Source: Achatina immaculata
Taxonomy: Eukaryota > Mollusca > Gastropoda > Stylommatophora > Achatinidae
Direction of reading: 5' to 3'
DNA length: 64,000 nt
Assembly: GCA_009760885.1 (NCBI GenBank)
Contig: CM019713.1
Span: 26,737,927-26,801,926 of the forward strand
Of the stretch, positions 42,641 through 54,200 are shown piece after piece (the first letter of the stretch is position 1; every line of letters begins with the position of its first letter). Made by a program: the position numbers and the translations under genes. The notes beneath the pieces were generated by a model. That model made no database searches, was not told the origin of the DNA, and saw only the letters and a program-made list of their open reading frames with translations.

Positions 42641-43374
42641 AGGTTTTCTTCGGTCATAAGCATCAATCTTTTGGTATCTGAAGTCTTCAGCCAAAAACTT
42701 CAGTCGCTTGTTACTTGAAGTATTTAGTCACTAACGTTTATCGTTTGCTACCTGAAGTCTTCAGTCGTAAACTTTCATTGTTTTGCTACCTGAAGTCTTC
42801 ATTATTAAACTTCTGTCGTTTGCAACTTGAAGTCTTCAGTCGCAAACATTAATTGTTTTGCTACCTGAAGTCTTCAGTACTAAACTTCTGTCGTTTGCTA
42901 CCTGAAGTCTTCAGTCGTAAACGTCTGTCAATTTGCCACTTGAAGTCTTCTGTCATATAAACGTCTAGCGTTTGCAACCTGAAGTCATAAATGCCTATCG
43001 TTTGCAACTTGAAGTCTTCAGTTATAAACTTTAATCTTTTGCTATCTGAAGTCTTCTGTCATATAAACTTCTATCGTTTGCAACCTGAAGTCATAAATGC
43101 CTATCGTTTGCAACTTGAAGTCTTCAGTTATAAACTTTAATCTTTTGCTATCTGAAGTCTTCTGTCATATAAACTTCTATCGTTTGCAACCTGAAGTCAT
43201 AAATGCCTATCGTTTGCAACTTGAAGTCTTCAGTTATAAATTTCAATCTTTTGCTATCTGAAGTCTTCTGTCATATAAACTTCTATCGTTTGCAACCTGA
43301 AGTCATAAATGCCTATCGTTTGCAATTTGGAGTCTTCAGTTATAAACTTCAATCTTTTGCTGTCTGAAGCCTTC
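42640..43374. repeat. CTGAAGTCTTCAG repeats with 106-bp higher-order unit
   Basis: Irregular 35-45-bp units share (C/T)TGAAGTCTTCAGT and TCGTTTGC. From about 42915 a 106-bp block (GTTATAAACTTTAATCTTTT start; 43021, 43127, 43233) is repeated at least three times. It lies in the probable 3' UTR or downstream of the GPCR. Confidence 0.9.
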
Positions 43375-43672
43375 AGTTATGAGCGTGTGTCGTATATTAC
43401 CTGAAGTCTTCAGTTATGAGCGTGTGTCGTATATTACCTGAAGTCTTCAGTTATGAGCGTGTGTCGTATATTACCTGAAGCCTTCAGTTATGAGCGTGTG
43501 TCGTATATTACCTGAAGTCTTCAGTTATGAGCGTGTGTCGTATATTACCTGAAGTCTTCAGTTATGAGCGTGTGTCGTATATTACCTGAAGTCTTCAGTT
43601 ATGAGCGTGTGTCGTATATTACCTGAAGTCTTCAGTTATGAGCGTGTGTCGTATATTACCTGAAGTCTTCTG
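43375..43672. repeat. 37-bp minisatellite overlapping the GPCR stop codon
   Basis: Eight near-identical units of TTCAGTTATGAGCGTGTGTC GTATATTACCTGAAGTC. On the minus strand the unit contains GACTTCAGGTAATATAC, which is the last coding codons, the TAA and the first UTR bases of the GPCR. Each unit also has the palindrome CTGAAGTCTTCAG. Confidence 0.96.
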
Positions 43673-43785
43673 TATCGCTGATACTTGTGTAGTCAGCCGT
43701 GGACCCCTTCTGTGTTTGGCCGTTGTTGAGGCAGCAGCAGCATTGTCTGACTGAGGCTGGGACGCAGGTGACTTGCGGGGCTCGT
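43656..43785 (-). CDS. GPCR exon 9 (C-terminal tail and stop)
   Basis: After the acceptor CTTGTGTAG|A the split arginine codon is completed. The tail then reads [20 protein letters not shown], then [20 protein letters not shown] and FR before TAA at 43658-43656. The CCCC run is a likely palmitoylation site and the Ser/Thr-rich end a likely phosphorylation region. The last codons (GAAGACTTCAGGTAAT) are the first copy of the motif repeated in the minisatellite downstream. Confidence 0.88.
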
Positions 43786-45202
43786 CTACACAAGAACAGG
43801 TAAACATAACTTTCATACTTTGTCTGAAATTACTATCAATGACTCTGAAATTACGAGGACAACCCTGAAAGTAAGTTCCGTTTGTAAATAGTGCCGACGC
43901 AGACTATTTTTATCGGATGGTGACGGGCGTTGTTTTCCTGCATGAAGTGACTAGCGGCAGACGTAATTTTAACAACATTTGAATGATGTTACCGCATCAT
44001 TTTTCGTCACTCTCCTTGCCCTTTCCACAAATTTCAGTCAGTTCTTTACACAAGTTGTGTCTGATCGACTTGATTATCGAAAGTTCTGTTCTCCAATGGT
44101 GCCAAAGATGCTCACTGGAGAACAAAAAAATGCAACGGGCAGGCGACATTTTACGATGCAGGAATACGAAATCTGGTGCCTCGCTACGACAAGTGCCTCA
44201 ACAGTGATGGAAACTACGTCGAAAAGTAGCTAAAAGTATGCTCTTCAACTGTAAATGTACAGGGTTAATGCAACTACGTTGTTGGATTTTTTTTAAGACA
44301 TCGGAACTTACTTTCTGGATTGCCTTCGTACACAGTGAAGGAGATATGATATGGCAGTTTGGTCATTTTCTTCAGATCTGCATCCTCTGCCATTGCGAGT
44401 GTGTGTGTGGATTTCCCACAATATAATCCTTCACATCTCTCTGTTGTATTTATCTTGGTGTGTTGTGTGATGTTGTATGTGCTTCTTCTTCTTCTTCTTC
44501 TTATTATTATTATTATTCATCTGCGTTTGAAAATAAATTTTGGCAAGCTTTCTTCCATTTTTTGTGTGTGCAAAAAAACCTGTCGTGACCCAGAATTTAT
44601 CAGCTTCCACAGCGTCCAGTGCTGGGACTTTGAAGCCGAAGAACTGCGGCCTCGTATTCTAGGACAGTAGCTGAGGGCTGTGAAAACTTTGCCTTACCTA
44701 GGACATCTATGCAAATGAGGGGAAGGTTAAATTTTTCAGTTGAATCAGTCTTATTTGAGCGTTAGTCCGCGACTTACCGGATGTAACGGCAGACTCGGGT
44801 GCTGAAGATCCCGTAGATGATGGGGTTCATCGCGGAGTTCAAGGGCGCCAGAACCTGTATGAATGTCGCGACCTGGACGATTATTTCAGAGTGAGGCAAC
44901 GCCTTAAAAACGTGGCACAGGTTGAACACAAAGTAAGGGCTCCAGCATAGGATGAACACTGGCAAAAACAGAAAAAAAAGGTTCAGTATTGTGTAAGTTC
45001 ACTAATTTGAAATAAAGGACTAGTCTGTTTAGATGTGTAACAGAGACACTGGGATACCATCAGTCAGCTCATGGGTGGGGTTAACAACTGGCTAGTGACC
45101 GTCACGGTGCCGTTCTCTGACGACCGGCTGTTAAAGCTGGTGTCATGGCAACATGAAAATTTAGGATTTTCCAGATATCTCAATTGAAGAGTGTCGGATA
45201 TC

Positions 45203-45278
<76 letters not shown>

Positions 45279-48200
45279 CATATATATATCCTCTTCAATT
45301 GAGATATCTGGAAAATCCTAAATTATATATATATATATATAAGTAAAGTAAAGGTAACCCTGTCATGCCTTAGAGGCACATAGGGATATGGTGTTAGTGC
45401 CCATATTTTCCTTGACCTGTCAGCACACTAGAGGGTGATATGGTCAGTATCACGCCTGGCTGCCTTTTACTTCCCCAACTCCAGAAGAAGTCGGGTACCC
45501 ATTTCTACATCTGGGTGACTGGGGTGCCGCCGGCCGGATTCGAACCCCCGACCTTCGCCATGAGAGACCAGTGCACTAACCACTTCGCCACTCAGACACC
45601 CATATATATATATAAAACATGGCAGTTTTCCATTTAAAAGACAACCATGAAGTAGACACGTGTTAGTGGCTGGTTTTTCGTCTTTTGTTCAGTATGAAAT
45701 ATCTTCTCGCTCCACCTTATGTCTTCTTGACTTTGTCAATCAGCTCCAGAGGAAGTTCATATGTCCATATGTCTCTGGAAATCTTTTAGTTGGAGGGGTA
45801 AATGTGTAGGTATGAGTTGTCATTGCACACGGCCAAACCATAAGCTCTCTGCTGCCTAATCAGCAGTTGACCAGAAACTGCCGACTAGTGTCGCCATCAG
45901 CATGAACTCCGTAGCTAGCGGCGTCATTTCTCTTCCTTCCCAGAGCGTTAACTCTGGTGCAATTTTTTTGTTCTTTTTGAGGCTGAGTGAACCTTGTGAG
46001 TTTGAGCACCATTGTTGGTAAGTGGAAATCGAAACCGAGTAGCCTGGTAAACGAGCGAGTGACTTATCCACCGCGCTAACGCGGCTCCTCAGTTAGAGGG
46101 AAGCTACAAGAATCTCGCCACCAACTGTTCTAGGTTCTGGCTTCCTGCTTTTCCCTCCAGAACAGTAGCCTTTGACTCTCCCTGGTCACCTACAAAAGCA
46201 GTGAACCATACATGAGCAGGCGAATTAGATCAAACTAAATAGATAAGGTTAAACTGCTTGTTCTCGTAATGCTGTTCTGATTACTGAGCACACATACAAG
46301 CAGTTTCTCATAGACCTTTTATCTGTAGAACAACACAAACAACTGTGAGACATCTGACATAGATTTTGTCTGTATTATATTGTCTGTCGTTTTATAGTAT
46401 TTTCATGTCATGAAAGCTCCTTCTTCAGCTGCTGATATATCTGAAACTGCGAACTCTTATTCTGTGAAGTATATGCTGTGCTGATGACGAATCACAGAAA
46501 TCGGATAAAGAGAGTATTACTGTAGCTTGCTTCAAGACATGGATTAGAAAATTATCTTCTGATCCGGCTCCATTACCATGAAAATCAGTACGAGCACTAT
46601 TCATTTAATCAGGATTAAGAAACATACCAGCCTGATGCAAAGATCCTAAGGAGGAAGAGGGATTCGCTCTTCCACCAGAAATGACTTTCATTCATTCATT
46701 TGCATGTCCCTTGCGGAGCTTTGCCTCCTTAACAGCACTTCTGTAGGCCTCTCAGTTGTGAGCAAGATGGCTTGTTGCTGATGCATCCATTTGCAAATCA
46801 CCAACGATGTCGTGTAACCATTTTCGCCTTGGTCTTCCTCTCTTTCTTTTTCCCATTATGTACCTTCCAAGACTGTCTTCTCTAGATTATCATGACGTTT
46901 AATGTGTCCAAATATTTAAGTTTTCTTTGTTTAATCCTCTTTACTAGCCATCCCTTTTCAATATTAAGTTCTTGTAGTATGGATAGATTTGTTATTTTTT
47001 GTGCCTATGATATTTGAAGAACTCTTCTGTAGCATTTACATTCAAAGGCATTTATGTGTTTCTCAGCTGTTTTGTTAATTGTCCAAGTCTCACAGGCATA
47101 TGTTGCGATGGGAAAGATGCATGCCCTTAAAAATCTTATTTTTGTAGTTCTGTCTGCTCCTCTCCACAGATTCTTTATTTGTTTTACTTTCTGAAGAGCG
47201 ATAAATGTCCTCCTTTTAATTTCCCTCTTTGTATCTCCATTATTAGTTAGTAATGATCCAAGATATTCCAAACTCTTTGAAATGAGTTTTTAAAAAGACT
47301 CTTTGAATTTGAAAAAAAAAGAAATGACTTTCCTAAAATTTTCTTAACATACAACATACAACATCACACAAGACCCACCATCGAGCCCTATCAAGACGCC
47401 TTTTTGTCCACTCAAAACCGAGAGGTATATGAGTATGAAGACAAGAGAAGACAAGCAAAACAGGACATGATAAGACAGCACAGTCACTTTTGCTGCTGTT
47501 TCACATTTGTCCTATATTTTCAATATTAGCTCAACAGAAAAGTTCCTTCAAACATTACAAGAAAAAGCAAGAGATAGTTCAGGCTGCATTCATTCATTCA
47601 TTCATTTGCATGTCCCATGTGGAACTCTGCCTCCCTGCTGTAGGCCTCTCTCTCAAGCTGCATAAGAGACTTAAATGAATTAAACTGTCAGTTATAACCA
47701 GGTTTAAAATAATCATTATTATGAAAATTAATACAGGCTTTTGCAGTGCTGCAGACTATATGGAAATAAAAAAAAACTAAGCATGAATACGAAAATCAGG
47801 ATATTTAAGAGTAATGTTCTAAGTGTACTACTCTATGGAAGTGAATTCTGGGAAATCACAAAAACTATAGAAAACAAGTCGAACTCTTTCCAGACTAAAA
47901 TGTTTACGAAGAATTAGAAAAATATTTTGGCCAAACACCATAAGAAATAACATCTTATTGGCAGAAATGCAGATGAAGCCACTGACAGCAATTATTGAGG
48001 AAAGATGCTGGCGATGGTTGGGACATGTGCTCCGAATGACTGACAACTCACTACCAAAAATAGCACTAAGATGGACACCACAGGGGAACAGAAGTAAGGG
48101 TAGACCAAAAGAGACATGGAGAAGAACAACAGAAAGGATGCTGAGCAATAGAGGGCTCACCTGGGCAAGAGCAGAAAAAAAGGCAAAGGACAGGCATTTG

Positions 48201-51200
48201 TGGAAAACCCTTGCAGAAGCCCCATGTGCCCTGGGCACTTAAAGTTCAGAGAGAGAGAGAGAGAGAGAGAGAGATGTCAATTAATAAAGTTACACCTATT
48301 TTTAATATCAGTGAGCTCTTACCAAAGACAATTAGAAAGGTCATTTTGATTGTCCTTATTTTGGCTTGCGGAATAATACCTCGAGAACTTTGACACTGAA
48401 CGCTTCTCTTCCGCCTAGAAATAAGGTCGCTTGATGATTCTGAAGGAATTAATTATTATATTAATAATTAATCAAGGACTGTAAATTTCATACAAACGTC
48501 AAGAAAAATTATATATATTAGACACATTTTACAGAAGTTACAAAGTGTTTTTAATATTTCATAGTTTCTTTTATGTATAGCTGTGACTGGGGGAAAATTA
48601 TAGGTCTACTATGTGTTGCTAAGGTAAACAGAAGCATAAGTTTTTATTTAAAACAGCCAGTTTTAAAACAGGACAATAGATCTTAGTTTTAAGGCTTGCG
48701 GCCAGTTTCTGTCAGACGTATCTTCAGGCTGGTTCAGGATAATCTTTTGACTGGTCACTTCCTTCATCTGACTTTACTTCAGGATTTTACGTCGAAAGAT
48801 GCCTCTTCGCCAGAACCTCATTATTTAGATGAATAAATGACTTAAGATTTCGAACGCAATCAGGAGAATATCTTAAGGTCAAGCAAGATGGCGATCAGTT
48901 TATGCCCTTGGGGAGGATGTCTCTCTCTTTTTTTTTTTTTTTGAAGAGTTCTTTTTTCCAAGTTTTGCCTGACATTTTATTGTATTTCTTTATCTAAATG
49001 AAGAATTCACTAATTTAAATTTAATTTATTGTGTTTAATGATCAACATCAATTAAATAGGAAGCTCACTCTGTCATAGTTGTGCCAGTGTAGTCGCCCAG
49101 CAGCAGCTGGTGAGTGTGCTGTATTAGCAATGAAGAACAGCATGACAGTTACTGGAGGAGTTTGTTTTCCCAGTTTCTTTTTTTTTTCTGTTTACGTTGT
49201 ATTTTATAATTTGACACTACGACGCACATTTGCACGTAAAATGTTTTATTGGGAACATATTTGCACACGAGCTGAAAATTTTGCACACTAACCGCATAGC
49301 CTCTCAGGGAACACTGCTAGCAGCGTGCAGCGTCGGATCCGCAGAAATGTGAAGGAGGACTTCTTTTAGAAGCCATTTTCCTCCTTTTTTTTTTAAAGGA
49401 AGAAATCTGCCCTTGAAAACTAATGATGTGCCCGTGGCAATTTTCCCATCTTGTTCAGTGAGCCATGAGGCGAAAAATGTTCGCCGTTTGTGCTTCGTTA
49501 TCATTATTCCGAAGGGTGCAGGTTATTGTTGTCAGGTTTTCATTGTTTATCTTTCTTTGTGCAGTCTAAGTCAGACAATGTGTAACCATTCTGTTGTAGC
49601 TACTTTAATCGCAGTTACTCCCTCTTAATCAATATGGCTACTTTTCTTATTCCATTTTCTTCACTGCCTCTCTCTCTCTCTCTCTCTCCCTCTCTTCATC
49701 TTCTTACCTCCTCCACTATCAAGAGTCTTCTTGCTGACGCTGTTGATTAGATGACTACTGTTGAAGATAACGACGATAATGGCGAGGTAGCACACCAGAA
49801 TGATGAAAGCAGGAATGAAAAATACAGAAGCGGCCACAAGACAAATGTACAACTGGAGAAAAACAAACGAAATAATTTGAAAAAAACATTTTGATCAAAA
49901 TACCTTTAGTGTTATTTTATATGTATTTTTAATGTAAAAAAACAGGTACCTTTTAGTAAGACAAAAAGTAATATTTGAGCACAAGGTGTTCATCAGGCAA
50001 CAACAGAATGCGATGAACAGGAAATGAAAAACGGACGCTGCAAGTAGATGAGTCTGTGTCGAATTTCTGTTAGAGCGGATCTCAGGTAAGAGTTTTTTTG
50101 ATTTTTTTTGGGTGAGGTGAGGGGAAGGGGGCGTAATTATTTGTTTGTGTTGTCTTCTTTGTTGTCCTTGATAAAGGTATATTTACCGAAATATTGGGTT
50201 GTTACTATTTTCAGTTTTTTATTTAAAAATGGCTATTTAAAAAACAAGATAGAGAAATGTAAAGCTTTAGCTAATAAAAACTCACTTTTCGAATCCGTAA
50301 AGAAATATTTGTAAACAAGTACGCACATGTACATACTTATATATATACACTCAGAAAAAACACACCTGCCAGGTGAACGTGGACAGTTTGATGTGGCACA
50401 TCGGGCCGCCGTGTACCTCTGTCACAGCAAACAGTAGAAGCTCAGGTACAGCAAATAGACAGGACAGGGCCCATGCAGTAGCTACCAGGACTTTCGCTCG
50501 GAACCCTGGGAGGAAGTGCTAAGAATTTTATGGATCTTTACAGGGTGGAACAAAAATAACATAAGATTTTACTTCACGAAATAATTAATACGAGTTCTTT
50601 ACATCTTGATTATGAGAGCTTGACTGGAACACGTGTGCTACATTTATCACTTTTTTTTTCTACGAAACTATATTTCAATTTGAAGGACGTGAACCAGCAA
50701 GGAGAGGCACCAGGACGACATAGCACAGACAGCTTTCAGTACTTCAGGAACAGAACACATTTTTGTTGCAATAAACATTGAATAAATTATTTTAACTTCT
50801 GCTATTATTATGGCGGTTTTATAATAATAAAAATTGAAGAAATCATAGTGACCTTCATTTATAAAAAAAAAATAAGTTTGTATGTAGAATTATTTGTAAA
50901 ATGTACGATTTTCGTGTTGTACAGAAATAAGGGGGATTACTCACAGCTTCCCGTGAACTGTAGAGGTCTGGCAACAGCGTCCAGTCTGTCAATACTGAGA
51001 GCAACCAACATGTAGGTGGACGCGTACATGACCAGAATCTAGGCAGGAAAACAGTTTCTTAACTTCCCAGCTTAATCGCGGGTAAAGGTTAGTGCAAGAC
51101 TTCAAGGAATTTGTCTGATCCAATAAAAATAATACTGACACAACAACAGCAACAACATAAGAGGACAAATGCCTACAACTTAACACAACAAAGTTACCAA

Positions 51201-54200
51201 CTCACCATTCAGAAGTTATTAAACTAAGCAATCTGGAGTTATCGATTCAGTAATTGTGACTTCAAATTATGATATCATTCTATGTGATACTTCGTATATG
51301 CTCTGATCCTATCTCCCCCAATATTAATGAAGTTATACTGTATCGGGAGTCACAACCAGTATTAAATAAGTTTTATCAGGAGTCACAACCAGTATTAAAA
51401 AAAGATTTATCAGGAGTCACAACTAGTATTAAAGAAGTTTTATCAGGAGTCACAACTAGTATTAAAGAAGTTTTATCAGGAGTCACAACCAGTATTAAAA
51501 AAAGATTTATCAGGAGTCACAACTAGTATTAAAGAAGTTTTATCAGGAGTCACAACTAGTATTGAAGAATTTTTATCAGGAGTCCCAACTAGTATTAAAG
51601 AAGTTTTACCAGGAGTCACGACCAGTATTAGACAAGTTATATCATGAGTCACAAAAGCATCAGTGTACTTTTATGTACCACTAGCTGATTACCCGACGTT
51701 GTCCGGGTATTTATTTATCCCAATCACGAAAGTTCTATTAATTTTCACAACCTTCTAGAAGGTTCTGCAGAGTCTAGACTGTTCTACAGAGCTCTATTCG
51801 TTCTATTCGACTAAACCTGATCTTAATTGTCATCAGGACTGTCACCAATCAGTTTAGCGACCTCAAGCGATGTGGATTCGACGCTAATCTCGGTCAATTT
51901 GGACGTTTTATTTTTCATCCCTTCTCACACCCCCACCCCCATGCCGGGTGAACATAGACCTAAACAGCATGGAGAGTGTCACTCAGCGACCCCGAAAACT
52001 ATGGATTCAACACAAATATCGGTCGTTTTCGATTATTTTTACATGTCACTCATATCCCACCCCCACCCCCACGGCTCCCCTAAAGGTCCTACTGGTGCCC
52101 CTTACCCCCCCCCCCCCCGCAGTATATTTTGTCAGATTGCAAGTCATATGTGTACCAAGTTTGGTTGAAATTGCTCCAGGCGTTCCAGAGTGATGTTGAA
52201 ACATACACACACATATACATACATACATACATTTAACAATATATATAGAGTATGTACATAGTGATCTCTTTTTTTTCAATACTTGCAACGCGTTACTAAA
52301 TAATGTCGAATATGACTTCATACTTGTCTTGTATGGTCATATCCATCCATCCATCCATCCATCCATCCATCCATCCGTTGAAACTTCTTAGGTGCTTATC
52401 AACAGAGCAGTCATTATCTCAGGTTATAACTTATACGATAGCTCTCCATCTCGCACAGTCTCCATCCAGCATTTTTGTGGTTTCTCTCCCGCGCTGAATG
52501 CATCGCAGGCTACATTTCAGCATCTCGTATAATTCATGACAGCACGTGTATGAAATAGCATTTGAAGGTCTGTATTATTATGTATTAATACATAATCTAG
52601 AATTACAGAACAATATAGTGATACTGAGCCTCACAATACTACTACCCTATAGCATTATACTATTTATGATAAATTATTACATTAGCATGATTATCTCTAT
52701 AGTAAATACAGTGGATATAGTTATGTAAAGCGACTCGACTGGTCATGCTAAGGTCTACAGGAGAACTGCTTGCGATATTAAGAGAAATAAGACAGAAGAT
52801 TTGAACACGGAGTTATTTACTATGGCCTTTTGGATTCCTATCGTGGATCTAAGAGACAAGCTTTCCGGCAGATTCCAACATCTCAGGGGAAGACGTAGAA
52901 CCTGCATCGTTAAACAGGTTGTAGGAGCGTAGCCTTGTGGTTGTAGGAACAAAACCCCCTTGTACTTTAGGTCTTGACCAGGTCTCGTTAGCTAACGGTG
53001 ATAACTGCTATCTCCCTATATGGAAATCTGATCCAGCTAGCAGTATTTTATGTCCAGCTTTCATATTGGGAGGTTTTCTGACAGTTAAGTTTCAACTTAT
53101 CTTTGTTTTGCTAATTTTTTTCTTTTCATCATTTCTGCTCCCCCTGACAAAGGCACACTGGTGAAATATTGAATATTTGCTTTTTATTTATCTTAATATC
53201 TCACTGCTGGTCATGCCCTCGTTTTCTTTCTCAGTCTGCTCTGCTTTAGAACTAAACACTATACGTATGTCCACTTCTGCTGTAAGAGTTCGTTCATGAG
53301 TTCTTCTACCCCAATGGTTTCCCTCTAGCTGCGGCTATCTTTACTCTCAAAAGAGGAAAAAAAAGTGTTTGGAACAGAGACCAGTTACCTGAGTAAATTT
53401 ATGCAGTTTGCAGAAGAATTCGCCGGCGTACCAGTAGATGGTAATCTTGGTCACCAGATCAGACAAGACGATCAGTGGCGCGGTCAGAAGGTCTGCCAAG
53501 TAGAATAACAATGAGTCAACATTTACATTGTTAGAAATAGCTAAGATTTAATCATTCATTACAATAATGCTGTTTAATTTAAAGAAAACGATGTCATTTT
53601 AGTCTCATCTATGATCCGGGTTACTGACCTTTGATTTTAATGGTATCCAAGGATTTCGCTGAAGACATAATTATCCTATCACAAACCCAACAGTTTATCA
53701 TAGTACCGTAAAAGAAGGATTAAGTTGTACTTTTCGCATCCAGTCTTTGTAAGTAATTTCAGTACTGAAGTATGGCAGCGGAAAATGAATTGTTTTCTTA
53801 TGCACAAGAAATGAAAACCAGTTATATCTAGCTCCGCTATACCACTTGTAAAAAGACGTATCTGACACATCGTTATGAAAACAATCTCTGGAAAGAGACT
53901 ATCAGCACGAAAGCTCAGACATAAGAGGACACCGAAAAACAGTCAGCATATTAATTCATTCACTCTTGAATTAATGTCACTACTCTGCCAGAAATAAAAA
54001 TTCTAATGAGAAATTTTGGCATAAGAAAACTGGACACAAAGAAACTCTACATCTGAAAAATATAGGTCGTGTTTCATATTATTTAGACATTGCCTAAATA
54101 TCGCCCTGAGCATTGATTCACATAAGCGTGCAAGATATATCAAGATGTATGGAGCGAAAGAGTTAAGTAAAAATCTACTTTTTACACACAAAAATCAATA

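Noticed and set aside
51269..51526. [11 protein letters not shown] repeat ORF
   Set aside because: A 33-bp minisatellite in a GPCR intron.
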